A stretch of DNA of 64,000 nt from JBAOHV01 sp963714875 (GCA_963714875.1 CAVQQI010000008.1:62001-126000), one strand, 5' to 3'; shown: positions 1 through 8,562, counted from the first letter of the stretch. Notes: a model not told the origin generated them from the letters alone. Made by a program: numbers and translations.

Positions 1-221
1 GCTGCTGCCGCGAGGGTGATCGCGGTCGTGGGGATGGCGACTCCGAGCGCTGCGCCGACCAGGACAGACACTGCGTGCACCAGTCCGGTCGCGACGGTGA
101 TGCCGATCAGAACCGGTAGTGCCGGGTACCGGGTCGCGAAGGCCAGCGCCATCAGTTGGCTCTTGTCGCCGAGCTCGGCGATGAAGATCACCCCGAAGCT
201 CAACAGGAAGGCTGCCCACAT
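1..221 (-). CDS. GDT1/TMEM165-family (UPF0016) cation transporter, N-terminal part
   Basis: Reading the minus strand from an ATG at 221 gives about 74 residues that run off the window edge. Near residue 16 sits the family hallmark ELGDKSQL, inside the first of several hydrophobic helices; a second helix follows with a Gly/Val-rich run. Known of the family: GDT1/TMEM165/MntX proteins are inner-membrane transporters, mostly exporting Mn2+ or Ca2+, built from two repeats each carrying an E-x-G-D-(K/R) motif. Only the first repeat is visible. Such genes are often preceded by a yybP-ykoY manganese riboswitch, but I cannot recognise its conserved core in the 150 bases upstream. The metal is an inference. 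Confidence 0.85.
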   Translation of the reverse strand, partial: MWAAFLLSFGVIFIAELGDKSQLMALAFATRYPALPVLIGITVATGLVHAVSVLVGAALGVAIPTTAITLAAA

Positions 222-433
222 GTGACGATCTCGTCGGCTGGGCACCGAGGGGAAGCGCGACCTGCGGCAGCCTTCGACCCGGCGCAGACATCGTGCACCA
301 CGTGGAAGGTTCCGCGCGCCCGCTGGTCCTGCTGTCAGCGGAGCCTCGGCTGTTCAGGACGTGGAGTCGGCGTCGACACTCAGGACGGTGCCATCGGTCG
401 GACGAGCGTCGACGGTCGACACACCACGCCGTG
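222..433. other. Non-coding or scrambled upstream region
   Basis: This stretch lies between the divergent start of the GDT1-family gene and the dehydrogenase fragment. No open frame here reads like a protein on either strand. It may hold the GDT1 promoter and leader, but I see no clear riboswitch core or palindrome. Confidence 0.4.
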
Positions 434-592
434 GCCGACCGTCAGGGACCCGTGGGCGGTCTGGAGCATTTCGGGTACGGCCCCGAGGGTGGCCCAGTCG
501 AGATCGCTGGCGAACGGAACGGTCTGGCGCACCGGAACACACACGTACTCGGCGTAGCCGCCGTCGAAGGTGCGGCCCATGCCGCCCATCAT
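434..592 (-). pseudogene. Internal fragment of a zinc-type alcohol dehydrogenase/quinone reductase
   Basis: On the minus strand, about 53 residues read MGRTFDGGYAEYVCVP, then SDLDWATLGAVPEMLQTAHG, the well-conserved central segment just before the nucleotide-binding domain of MDR-family quinone oxidoreductases. Homology stops abruptly at both ends: no Rossmann glycine motif follows and the catalytic N-terminal domain is absent upstream. The piece that should precede it, the N-terminal motif of the same family, lies 650 bases away at 1247-1315 on the same strand. Between the two is a plus-strand exported-protein gene. This is a remnant of a broken and rearranged gene, or an assembly chimera. 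Confidence 0.7.
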
Positions 593-743
593 ACGCAGCG
601 ACCGCTCGAGGCGATGCGCCAACCAGCCACACTCATCGGCCGGACGAGATCGACGACGTCGGCCCGACGCCAGCCCCAGCCGCCCGGCAGCGTGGCACGG
701 CACCACGCCGTGCGCCGACTCGCTCGAGGTGCCAGGCCGCGTC

Positions 744-1682
744 GTGAACGGTGCCACGTTCACGATGGGCGTCAACCTGATCGCGAACAGCGGTGCCGCC
801 ACCGGACCCGTCTCGGCCGACATCGACGTGCCGTCGGGTCTGGAGTTCGTCGGCGCCGGCAGCGGCACCACCTGCACCGCCGTCCCGGCCGTCCCCGGCC
901 GCCAGCGCTGCTTCCTGAACGCCAGCCTCGACAACCCGGTGGCCAGCAACATCGTCGGGCGCGTGCTCGGCGCATTCCTGCCGACGGGCTTCCCGACGAT
1001 CAACGTGCAGCTCCGGCCGACCGTCGACTTCACCGACCTGACCGTTCGCGTCGGCGTCGACTCGGCCAACTCCACCGTCGGACGTACCACCACCACGTTC
1101 AACCCGCGGCCGCCCGGACCCGACGTGGGCATCGTGATGAACGGCCCCGAGCTCACCCAGAACCTGTGGTTCAGCGAAGGCGCAGGACTGAGCCAGAACC
1201 GCTACCAGTTCGCGGTGGACAACGCACCCCGTCGGCGAGGGCGAGCCGAGTGGTGCAGCTCTGAGCGGTTCAGCCCGAACGCTTCGACCTTGACCAGGAC
1301 GTGGCCCGACGTGGGATGGGGACGGCAGGTGGTCGGCCCGACCCTCGTGCCGGCGCAGTACTCCGACAACACGTTGTGCATCAACGCCACACGTGTCCCG
1401 CTCACCAACCAGTGGGTCGGCACCTCACGGGTCGACTTCGTCGCCGGACCGGTGTTCGCCCCCGGCGTCCCGCTGGACTTCCCGGTCCTGCAGCCCCGGC
1501 CGGTCTCGGCGCCCGCCGGAACCATCGCCGCGCCGACGCTCAACCCCGACGGCTCGCTGTCGGGCTCTGCTGCCGGCGCCAACCCCGAGCTGGCGCTCAA
1601 CGGCGGCACGACCTACCAGGTCGACTGGAACGTCGGGCAGGTGCCCGGCGTGACCTGCGTGGACAACAACCTCTGCCCGTAG
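744..1682 (+). pseudogene. Exported beta-sandwich (DUF11-like) protein, 5'-truncated and apparently chimeric
   Basis: The plus frame stays open well upstream of this point, but protein-like sequence begins near a GTG at 744 and there is no signal peptide, so the true 5' end looks missing. The text has the Thr/Asn/Gly/Pro-rich, beta-strand-like character of DUF11-type surface proteins, with repeats around GLEFVGAGSGTTCTAVP and a C-terminal end VTCVDNNLCP. Cysteines are in pairs, as expected for an exported protein. From about 1235 to 1320 the frame passes through the antisense of a dehydrogenase N-terminus (low-complexity Arg-rich residues) before exported-type sequence resumes at VVGPTLVPAQYSDN. 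A strong hairpin follows at 1704. Function unknown. Confidence 0.5.
1247..1315 (-). pseudogene. N-terminal fragment of the same alcohol dehydrogenase family
   Basis: The minus strand encodes HVLVKVEAFGLNRSELH, the conserved end of the GroES-like N-terminal domain of zinc-type quinone oxidoreductases. The residues before it (GGPEVL-type start) and after it are replaced by unrelated sequence. Together with the fragment at 434-592 it fits one gene in the same orientation, with about 45 residues missing between the two homologous blocks. It sits inside the open frame of the plus-strand exported-protein gene, so one of the two genes was inserted into or recombined with the other. Confidence 0.65.
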
Positions 1683-1703
1683 TCAAGGGGGAGTGACCAC
1701 AGC

Positions 1704-1740
1704 GCGGTCGGCCGGGGACGACTCGTCCCCGCCCGACCGC
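1704..1740. terminator. Strong hairpin, probable terminator
   Basis: GCGGTCGG then GGGGACGA pair with TCGTCCCC then CCGACCGC across a one-base loop, interrupted only by an internal 2x2 mismatch. It starts 21 bases after the stop of the exported-protein gene and lies between converging frames. There is no U-tract, which is common in high-GC actinomycetes. Confidence 0.7.
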
Positions 1741-1756
1741 TGCTGCGGCCGTCGGC

Positions 1757-1930
1757 TCACGCGGTCGGCGCTCCGACGAGCCAGTGGCCGATGTCGGCGA
1801 CCGCCGACTCGACGCCGTCCTGGTCGGCCAGGCCGAGCGCGGAGTCATCGAAGATCACGACCACACGCACGAGACGGCAGGCGACGAGGAGTACTCGGAA
1901 GCGACGGTGGACGGGGGGATCGAGGCGAAG
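1757..1930 (-). pseudogene. Short coding remnant of unknown family
   Basis: The minus strand is open for 58 codons, ending VESAVADIGHWLVGAPTA and stop, with a hydrophobic middle LLVACRLVRVVVIFDD. Codon use is GC3-rich and protein-like, but an in-frame stop at 1931 leaves no good start. It may be the C-terminal tail of a gene that was frameshifted or truncated, possibly connected to the broken HhH gene just upstream. I do not recognise it. Confidence 0.3.
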
Positions 1931-2591
1931 TCAGGACGGGGCGGTGGAGATTTCGGGGACGGGAGGGGCGGAACGGGGAACGACGTCGAGGCAGTCGAGC
2001 CTCGGCGTCGCGGACGCACAGATCGGTAGGCGTACGTGCGGAGCTGCAGCGCCTCGGGCGGTCCGGGCGACGGCAGCCTTCCGGGCGCGCTCGCCGAGCG
2101 GCGGATCCGCCCCGGCCACACTCCGCGCAGCTCGCACAGGAACAGCCCGACGGTGACCGGCCCCCAACCGGGAAGAGCGTCGAGTGCATCGTGAAGCTCC
2201 GGGTAGGACCGGAACATCGCTCCGAGGAGCGACACGCTGCCGTCGAACTCGACGGACACTGCCTCGGCGAGACCTTGCAGGCGGGTCGCAGTGCGGAAGT
2301 CGTCGCGGGCGTAGCCCCCTCATCGAGCAGCGAGACCAGTTCGTCCCACTCCCGGTGTCGCGCCTGTTCGATCGTGGTGATCCCAGCGGCGTCGAGGGCA
2401 CGGAGGGTCCGCTCGGCCACTGTCACCGAGATCCGCGTCCCGAACAGGGTCGCGGCCACGAACCAGCGCTCGACCTGTGCGTCGCCGGCATCGATGTCGA
2501 TGCCCAGCTCCGATGGGTATCGACCACCCAGGGACTCCACGAGGCTGCGGGCCACCTCGACCGCCGATGCCGAGCCGTGCGTGGCGTTCAC
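1931..2591 (-). pseudogene. HhH-GPD (endonuclease III-like) protein, twice frameshifted
   Basis: Starting at the ATG at 2591, frame one reads VERWFVAATLFGTRISVTVA and on to about 2317. A second frame continues with LHDALDALPGWGPVTVGLFL, and a third continues from about 2110 with WPGADPP. Stitching the frames gives a protein of about 190-220 residues with the helix-hairpin-helix Leu-Pro-Gly-Trp-Gly-Pro-Val-Thr motif of the endonuclease III superfamily, which excises damaged bases in DNA. Whether this member is a glycosylase is not shown: the region where the catalytic Lys/Asp and any Fe-S cysteines should lie is disrupted. The C-terminal end is uncertain. Confidence 0.6.
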
Positions 2592-2848
2592 GGGAGGGGA
2601 CCGGGGAACGGCCGCTCGTGCGAGCCGACGAGGGTGCTCGGAGCGCGGCGACGCACGGTCCGCTGACGGGCATCACGCCGTTCGAGGCCCATCGTCACCA
2701 CGTCCATCATCGGATCCTCCCGACGTGGACGGGGTGCGGGTAAGGGACGAACGCCACCACGCCGGCCGCCGACATTGCGCACAGCAGAGCCATCTGCGCC
2801 GCGGTGCCGCGTCGCGTCCGACCGGCGGCGCTCGGTCCTCGCGGAGGC
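2592..2848. other. Intergenic region, nothing recognised
   Basis: About 250 bases between the broken HhH gene and the end of the methyltransferase gene. Open frames here are short, Arg/Pro/His-rich and look like antisense shadows. No hairpin or palindrome stands out. Confidence 0.4.
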
Positions 2849-3670
2849 TCAGCTCGGTCCGGCCGTCACCCATCCGAGTTCGGAGGCGATGCGCACACCG
2901 GTGCGCACATCGTGGAGCGGGGTGACGATGTCGCGGAGCACGTCGCAGAAGTTGTCGTAGCCGATCGATTCGATTGCCGGGACGGCTGGTCCGGCTGCTG
3001 CGAGCGCGCGGATGGCTGTGTCGACATCGGGCCACTCGTTGACGACCTCGACCGCACCCGCGGAGCGGAGGTCGAATCCGGTCGACGACAGCATGAGCTG
3101 GGCGACGCCGGCCGTGTCGCCGATCGAGGCGGTCGCGACCTGGTGGCTCGGGGGCGAGTGCTCGATGATCGCGAGGAAGTACGGCAGAAGACCCATGCGG
3201 TCGAACGAGCCCCAGAAGGTCATGCCGACCTTCCCGTCCGGTGCGAGGACCCGTCGCACCTCACGTAGCGCGTCCTCGCACTCGTTCCAGATCCCGTTGA
3301 AGCTGGTCACCACGTCGAAGGAGTCGTCGGCGAAGGGGAGCGCGAACATGTCGCCGACCCGGAAGTCGCCCTCGGGCGTTCGCGCCTGCGCGATGTCGAT
3401 CAGCGCTGCGGCGGCGTCGACCCCGCTCACCGACGCCCCGCGTCGGGCAGCGATGTTCGCAGCGAGGCCTGATCCGCAGGCGATGTCGAGGTAGTTCGTT
3501 CCGTCGCCGACAGCCAGTTCATCGAGCACGAGGTCGTTCGCTGGTCGGGCATAGGGCTCGAACAGGTAGGCCCACTCCTTCGCTCGTGCCCCCCAGCCCC
3601 GGCCGGCTTCGCGCCAGTCGTTCCGTGGCGGCCTGTTGTCGGTGGTGGCGTCGAGCGGAGCGTCGGCCAT
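2849..3670 (-). CDS. Class I SAM-dependent methyltransferase
   Basis: 273 residues. The SAM-binding motif I is YLDIACGSGLAANIA near residues 60-74, followed by GVDAAAALIDIA (motif II acidic region) and GDMFALPFADDSFDVVTSFN (post-II and motif III). This is the layout of UbiE/Methyltransf_11-type enzymes acting on small molecules; the substrate cannot be told. The start ATG is preceded by an AGGAGG-type site and by a perfect palindrome shared with the divergent TetR gene, so the methyltransferase is very likely under that repressor. No signal peptide or membrane segment, so cytosolic. Confidence 0.85.
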   Translation of the reverse strand: MADAPLDATTDNRPPRNDWREAGRGWGARAKEWAYLFEPYARPANDLVLDELAVGDGTNYLDIACGSGLAANIAARRGASVSGVDAAAALIDIAQARTPEGDFRVGDMFALPFADDSFDVVTSFNGIWNECEDALREVRRVLAPDGKVGMTFWGSFDRMGLLPYFLAIIEHSPPSHQVATASIGDTAGVAQLMLSSTGFDLRSAGAVEVVNEWPDVDTAIRALAAAGPAVPAIESIGYDNFCDVLRDIVTPLHDVRTGVRIASELGWVTAGPS

Positions 3671-3679
3671 GGTTCCTCC

Positions 3680-3731
3680 TAGATAGCACGATCGGTCGTG
3701 CTATCTAAGGAAAGTACGACCGATCGTGCTA
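3680..3731. promoter_or_regulatory. Two-site palindromic operator between methyltransferase and TetR genes
   Basis: TAGATAGCACGA, four bases TCGG, then TCGTGCTATCTA form a perfect 28-base palindrome at 3680-3707. A second copy of its core (TACGACCGATCGTGCTA, opposite orientation) lies at 3715-3731, just before the TetR start. The spacing and placement over both start regions fit autorepression by the adjacent TetR protein plus control of the methyltransferase. Confidence 0.8.
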
Positions 3732-3742
3732 ACTTGTCAAGG

Positions 3743-4369
3743 ATGTCGCCGGACCGAACACCCCCGCAGCGCCGAGTGCGCAGTGACGGCGAACGCACCA
3801 GGACGCTGATCCTCGATACGGCGGTTCGACTTGCGACCGTCGAGGGTCTCGACGGGCTCAGCATCGGCAAGCTGGCGAGCGCCACCGGTGTCAGCAAGAG
3901 CGGCGTGTACGCCCACTTCGGGTCCAAGGAGGAGCTGCAGCTGGCGACCGTGGACACCGCACGCCAGCTCTTCATCGACGTCGTGGTGATGCCGGCGCTC
4001 GACACCCAGGGGCTGAGCCGCCTTCGCTCCCTGTGCGAATCGTTCCTGTCCTACGTCGAGAACCGCACCCTCCCCGGCGGCTGCTTCTTCGCAGCTGCCG
4101 CAGCCGAACTCGGCGGGCGGCCGGGACCGCTGAAGGAGCGCGTCCTGGCGAACCAGAAGGACTGGATGCGACTGCTCACCGAGGCCGCCGAGGAAGCCGT
4201 GCGGCAAGGACAGCTGCGCGCCGACACGGACGTCGCGGTGCTCGTGTTCGAGCTCAACGCCCTCGTCATCTCTGCCAACACGGTCTTCGTCCTCCAGGAG
4301 GATCCCGCGACCCTCGCCCGGGCCCGCGCCGCCTTGGAGCGCGCACTCGACACGGCCACTCCCGCCTGA
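3743..4369 (+). CDS. TetR-family transcriptional regulator
   Basis: 208 residues from the ATG at 3743; an earlier in-frame ATG at 3698 would put the operator inside the coding region, so the later start is preferred. The helix-turn-helix is at about residues 36-60 (SIGKLASATGVSKSGVYAHF). The ligand domain contains GGCFFAAAAAELGGRPGPLK, typical of a TetR C-terminal subfamily. It is divergent from the methyltransferase across 70 bases that hold two palindromic sites. Inference: a ligand-released repressor of itself and the methyltransferase. Confidence 0.9.
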   Translation: MSPDRTPPQRRVRSDGERTRTLILDTAVRLATVEGLDGLSIGKLASATGVSKSGVYAHFGSKEELQLATVDTARQLFIDVVVMPALDTQGLSRLRSLCESFLSYVENRTLPGGCFFAAAAAELGGRPGPLKERVLANQKDWMRLLTEAAEEAVRQGQLRADTDVAVLVFELNALVISANTVFVLQEDPATLARARAALERALDTATPA

Positions 4370-4391
4370 GTGCGCCGGCGCGTCGGGCCGG

Positions 4392-4883
4392 CTACTGCGT
4401 GTCCGCCCGTGAACCGAGTGGTGGCCCGTCGATCGCGGAGTCGTGCGCGGCGAACAGCGCCCGTTGCGCCTCGGGGCTGCGTGCCCCGTCGGGCATGTGG
4501 ACGATCAGGTCGATGGCCTCGGGGGTGGTGATGACCAGCATGCGGGCCGGTTCGGGCAGAGGGTTTCGGAACGAGTGGGTGGCGCCGCGAGGCACGAACG
4601 CCATCGATCCGGTCGGCACGAGCGCCGTGGTGCCGTCGACGCAGAACTCCATGTCGCCGGCGAGGACGTAGAACGCCTCGTCGTAGCTGTTGTGGTGGTG
4701 CGCCGGCGGTCCGCCACCCAGCCCTGGGAAGTCGTTGACGAAGATGGCGAACCCCGGGGCGCGACCCGGCTCGAGCAGCATGCTCAGCTGGGCGATGCCG
4801 TTGTCGATGCCTGCCCCGGATCCAGGCGTGATCAGGAATGACGCGCTCGCGGCGGACCCTCGCTCGCTGGATTCGGACCCCAT
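4392..4883 (-). CDS. Single-domain cupin protein
   Basis: 163 residues. Cupin motif 1 is AHHHNSYDEAFYVLAGDMEF (metal-type His residues and Glu) and motif 2 is PRGATHSFRNP. This makes one beta-barrel able to bind a metal; the reaction is not evident. The ATG at 4883 is chosen because the longer open frame upstream is Arg-rich, not protein-like. It converges with the TetR gene, with 22 bases between stop codons. Length suits small stand-alone cupins. Confidence 0.85.
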   Translation of the reverse strand: MGSESSERGSAASASFLITPGSGAGIDNGIAQLSMLLEPGRAPGFAIFVNDFPGLGGGPPAHHHNSYDEAFYVLAGDMEFCVDGTTALVPTGSMAFVPRGATHSFRNPLPEPARMLVITTPEAIDLIVHMPDGARSPEAQRALFAAHDSAIDGPPLGSRADTQ

Positions 4884-4999
4884 CAGCGTTCCCCTCAGGT
4901 GCGTGGACAATGACCCTACCGACCCAGGGTCACCTGGTTCGGTGGCGGGACGCTCGGACTGTGGGTCGCACATGGTGCGCCGGCCGGGATGGCGTTCGC

Positions 5000-5036
5000 C
5001 CTGATCGTCGTCGTGCACCAAGCGACGACGATCAGG
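5000..5036 (-). terminator. Perfect 14-bp stem hairpin
   Basis: CCTGATCGTCGTCG and CGACGACGATCAGG are exact reverse complements around a 9-base loop. It lies about 90 bases downstream of the stop of the minus-strand RCC1-repeat gene and before the cupin gene's start region, so it most likely ends RCC1 transcription. Confidence 0.7.
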
Positions 5037-5127
5037 CGGTTGCGGTACGTGCGGTCGTGCCGTCAGTGGGGCACGGTCGACCGAGGAGCGGTCCGATCGC
5101 GCTGAGCCCCGGCGAGTGCCGGTCGGG

Positions 5128-6737
5128 TCAGTACCCGTCGATGACCGCGGTGGGAGACGCCGCGCCGACCTCGTTGCCGGTGCCGAGTCGCCCGCTGCCG
5201 TTCGGGCCCCAACACGCCACAGTGCCACCGGTTCGCAGCGCGCAGCTGTGGTAGTGCCCCACCGCTGCAGCGGCTGCGTCGGTCAACCCGCCGACCGCGG
5301 CTCGGCGGGTTGACCGGAAGCGCTGCGCCACTGCCGAGCTGGCCGTAGTTGTTGTTGCCCCAGCACATCGCCGAGCCGTCCGAGATCCGGGCGCATGCAT
5401 GCACCGCACCGAGCCCCACATCGGTTGCACCGGCGACACCGAGGACCGTGACGGGCACGTTTCGGTCCGTCGTCGTGCCGTCTCCCAGCTGGCCGTAGTC
5501 GTTGCGGCCCCAGCAGCGCACGTCCCCGGCGACGACGGCACATGTGCTCCCGTACGGACCGGCCACCAGGTCGGTCGCTCCCGTGATCCCACTTGCCGAC
5601 ACCGGCGTGGGTGAGGAGACGTTGCTGCCGTCACCCAGCTGGCCGAAGGCGTTGTTGCCCCAGCACTTGACCTCACCGGTGCCCATCAGGGCACACGCGT
5701 GCGGGCCCCTGGCCGAGAACTGCTCGGAGTATCCGGCGCTCACGTCGGTGGCACCGGTGATGCCGGGCACCGGTGTGGGAACGAGGTCTCCTCCTCCCCA
5801 GCACGTGACGGCTCCACCGGCGACGACCGCGCACGTCGTCGTGGTCCCCGCCGAGATGGCGGTCGCCCCGGTGATGCCCGGGACGGCGACCGGCACGGAA
5901 CTGTCGGTGGTCGAACCGTCACCGAGTTGGCCGCCGGTGTTGGCCCCCCAGCACCGGACCTGCCCTCCCGCGATGAGGGCGCACGTATGAGCCCCACCGG
6001 CGGACAACCGCCGTCACCGAGCCCAGACCGACGACGTCCACGGGCACCAGTGACTCCACCATGAATCCGCCCTGGCCGTCGCCCAGCTGGCCGCTCGAGT
6101 TGGACCCCCAGCACTTGACCGAGCCTCCGGACATCACTGCGCAGGTGTGGGAATCACCGGTCGCCACCTGAGCGACTCCCGACAGCGCCTGGGGGCCGGG
6201 CGAACCGGCCGGGTGCAGGACGAAGGGGCCTCCCTCGACGACCACGTCGGTGATCCCGCCTGCGTCGCATGAGCCGTCGATTCCGGTGACCTGCATGGGC
6301 ACCGACGCCGTCGCCCCGGACCAGAGTCCTCCGGTGATCCGGATCTCGACCCTCAGCGGGGTCTCGGCGACCAACACGCCGGAGTAGTTCGAGACAGCGC
6401 CATCGCTCCAGGTGAACTGACCGGTTCCCCAGGCCCATTCCTCGCCCGGCGGATGGTAGGAGCAGGCACCCAGAACATCGAAGACCCCATCCAGCGTGGC
6501 CCCGGTCACGGAGCGGCCGGTGTGGTCGGTGCACCCGGAGAGCCCACTGTCGGACTGAACGGTGCCCGTCACGTCATCTGCTCCCGTCGTGGCGGGCGGC
6601 GTGTACACGCTCGAGACCAGCAGCGAATCGCAGACGATGAGCGGATCCGGTGGAGGTGGCGGTGCGACGCACGACGCGGCGGCGAACAGCGCCAGTGCAG
6701 ATACCGCAGCCAGGAGCAGCGATCGGTTTCCAACCAT
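5128..6737 (-). CDS. RCC1-repeat lipoprotein (two frameshifts)
   Basis: The ATG at 6737 starts a lipoprotein signal ending near LFAAASCVAPP, with the cysteine as lipidation site, followed by a non-repeat domain of about 170 residues (Cys-Thr-Asp-rich) and then at least six RCC1-type blade repeats such as HTCAVMSGGSVKCWGSNSSG and QLGDG. RCC1 repeats fold into a seven-bladed propeller; in bacteria they are mostly extracellular and of unknown role. The frame changes at about 6005 and again at about 5300; stitching the three frames restores repeats to the final VIDGY and stop. The second shift coincides exactly with an inverted repeat at 5281-5315. Stand-alone gene; partner unknown. Confidence 0.75.
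5281..5315. repeat. 14-bp perfect inverted repeat at a frameshift
   Basis: GGTCAACCCGCCGA and TCGGCGGGTTGACC flank a 7-base loop inside the RCC1 gene. The right arm is the normal coding text for VGGLTDA on the minus strand; the left arm is its inverted copy and encodes non-repeat residues exactly where the frame shifts. Confidence 0.8.
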
Positions 6738-6924
6738 GGTGGACCCCTCCAAGGATTGGTCCCGATTCCCCCTGAATCGGCTCAGGCCGAACGTACCAGC
6801 GAACCAGCGCACCGACCATTGCTTGCACAAAGAATCCGGCGGACCGGGCGCGGCGTGGCGCCGTCCCCTGTGGGTCGGCCGTTGAGCGGAATCGCTCGCT
6901 CGACGGGGTGTCCGTGGTCGGTCC

Positions 6925-7107
6925 GTGGACGTGGCGTTGCTCTACGTCGAGGGCTGCCCGAACCGGAAGGAGACCGACGCCCACCTTCGGGCGCTCGCGG
7001 AGGAGTTCCCCGACATGGTCGTCACCCGGGTGGTGGTCGAGACCCCCGGGGAGGCCGAGCGGATCGGGTTCCGTGGTTCGCATGACCCCTTCGGGCCGGG
7101 GGTTCAG
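6925..7107 (+). pseudogene. Remnant of a small thioredoxin-fold protein
   Basis: From a GTG at 6925 the frame reads DVALLYVEGCPNRKETDAHL and, later, ETPGEAERIGFRGSHDPFG. This resembles small thioredoxin-like proteins with a Gly-Cys-Pro-Asn active-site start, but the expected Gly-Ser-Pro-Thr beta-strand after GFRGS is replaced by HDPFG, and homology ends as the frame runs antisense through the ArsR gene. An internal deletion plus 3' loss is likely. Probably non-functional. Confidence 0.5.
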
Positions 7108-7394
7108 AGCGAGCTGATCCCCGCCTTGACCGCTGCCAGTCCGGCCGGGTTGATGCAGTACCGGGTTCGTGGGCCCTCGATCTCGCCCTGTATGAGCCCG
7201 GCGTCCCGGAGGATGCGGAGGTGTTCGGACACCGTCGACTGGGCGAGGGGCAACTCGTCGACGATGTCGCCGGTGACGCAGGCGTCGCGAGCGGCGAGCA
7301 GCCGGAGGATCTGGATCCTCGCCGGGTGGCCGAGTGCCTTGGCCATCGCGGCCAGGTCGTCGTCGGTCGTGGTCATCGTCGCTGGTCGTCCCAT
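7104..7394 (-). CDS. ArsR/SmtB-family winged-helix repressor
   Basis: 96 residues (90 from the alternative ATG at 7376). The winged helix covers about residues 15-80: LGHPARIQILRLLAARDACV, then LAQSTVSEHLRILRDAGLI as recognition helix. A Cys in DACVTG lies in a region where some ArsR members bind thiophilic metals or metalloids, but no full Cys-x-Cys motif is seen. It is divergent from the UPF0718 permease, with an inverted repeat in the gap. Inference: metal, metalloid or redox-responsive repressor of the permease/mini-thioredoxin operon. Confidence 0.85.
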   Translation of the reverse strand: MGRPATMTTTDDDLAAMAKALGHPARIQILRLLAARDACVTGDIVDELPLAQSTVSEHLRILRDAGLIQGEIEGPRTRYCINPAGLAAVKAGISSL

Positions 7395-7399
7395 CGCCG

Positions 7400-7455
7400 A
7401 TCGACGATACAGGTGAACTCCCTTGCGGTCACGGTGTCTACCGCTTATCGTCGAT
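7400..7455. promoter_or_regulatory. Inverted-repeat operator between ArsR and permease genes
   Basis: ATCGACGATA (7400-7409) is the exact reverse complement of TATCGTCGAT (7446-7455), and a further half-site ATGGACGATGA follows. The arms sit just upstream of each divergent start, as for ArsR-family sites. This placement argues for the permease start at 7487 rather than 7454. Confidence 0.6.
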
Positions 7456-7486
7456 GGACGATGACAGAGTCGTTGCGGGCGAGCGC

Positions 7487-8542
7487 ATGAGTTCTTCGAC
7501 GGAGACGCCCGCCACCTCGCCGGTGTCTGCCGGCGTTCGCCGGTGGGTGCCGGTTGCGCTCGGCGTGTTGCTCTGGTGGTTCCTGTACAGCGTGAACCGC
7601 CCGTTCTGGGACTGGCTGCTGTTCGATGTGGTCGGCCTCGATCCGGCCAGCCGGGTGGGGGAGTCGATCCACTTCTTCTTCTACGACGTCACCAAGATCA
7701 CGCTGTTGCTGACCGGGATCATCTTCGTGGTCACGGTGCTGCGGAGCTTCATGTCGGTGGAACGGACCCGTGCGATGCTCGGCGGTCGTCGGGAGGGGGT
7801 CGGCAACGCGGCGGCGGCCGGGCTCGGTGTGGTGACGCCGTTCTGTTCGTGTTCGGCGGTGCCGGCGTTCATCGGCTTCGTGGCCGCGGGGGTCCCGCTG
7901 GGGGTGACGATGAGCTTCCTGATCGCGTCCCCGATGGTGAACGAGGTCGCCATCGTCATGTTGTTCGGGTTGTTCGGCTGGAAGGTGACCGCGCTCTACA
8001 TCGCCACCGGCCTCGTCATCGCGACGGTCGCGGGGTGGACGATCGGTCGGCTACGGATGGAGCGATGGGTGGAGCCGTTCGTGTTCGAGACGAAGCTGCG
8101 CGGCAAGGTGATCGACCCGTCCATGGGGCTCTCCTGGGACGACCGCCTGGCGATGGGCCGCGAGGAGGTCGCCTCGATCCTGCGCAAGATCTGGCCCTAC
8201 CTGCTCGTCGGCATCGGCCTCGGCGCGATCATCCACGGTTGGGTCCCCGAGCAGTGGTTCGCCGAACACGCCGTCGGCCCACTCGGCGTGCCGATCGCGG
8301 TCGGGCTCGGGGTGCCGCTCTACTCCAACGCTGCCGGCGTCATGCCGTTGGTCGAGGCGCTGCACGACAAGGGCATGCCGATGGGCACCGTGCTCGCGTT
8401 CATGATGAGCGTCGTCGCGCTGTCGCTGCCCGAGACGATCCTGCTGCGCCGGGTGCTGCAGCCGAAGCTCATCGCCACGTTCATCGCCGTGGTCGCCACC
8501 GGCATCGTCGCCACCGGCTACCTCTTCAACGCCGTCATCTGA
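7487..8542 (+). CDS. UPF0718/ArsP-like permease
   Basis: 351 residues with eight to ten predicted membrane helices. The hallmark TPFCSCSAVPAFIGF lies near residues 120-135, and a second conserved block, LGVPLYSNAAGVMPLVEAL, is in the C-terminal half. PF03773 permeases include ArsP, an exporter of trivalent organoarsenicals; most members are unassigned. The start at 7487 avoids overlap with the operator; an ATG at 7454 is also in frame. It is followed after 20 bases by a redox-active mini-thioredoxin and is divergent from an ArsR repressor, a common three-gene set. The substrate, likely a soft metal or thiol-linked compound, is inferred. Confidence 0.85.
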   Translation: MSSSTETPATSPVSAGVRRWVPVALGVLLWWFLYSVNRPFWDWLLFDVVGLDPASRVGESIHFFFYDVTKITLLLTGIIFVVTVLRSFMSVERTRAMLGGRREGVGNAAAAGLGVVTPFCSCSAVPAFIGFVAAGVPLGVTMSFLIASPMVNEVAIVMLFGLFGWKVTALYIATGLVIATVAGWTIGRLRMERWVEPFVFETKLRGKVIDPSMGLSWDDRLAMGREEVASILRKIWPYLLVGIGLGAIIHGWVPEQWFAEHAVGPLGVPIAVGLGVPLYSNAAGVMPLVEALHDKGMPMGTVLAFMMSVVALSLPETILLRRVLQPKLIATFIAVVATGIVATGYLFNAVI

Positions 8543-8562
8543 CCCACCACAGGAGCAACGAC

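Noticed and set aside
222..360. yybP-ykoY manganese riboswitch upstream of the GDT1-family gene
   Set aside because: The conserved cores were not found in the leader.
1757..2400. Long Arg/Ser/Pro-rich open frames on both strands
   Set aside because: They lie over the HhH-GPD pieces in other frames and show no protein-like pattern.
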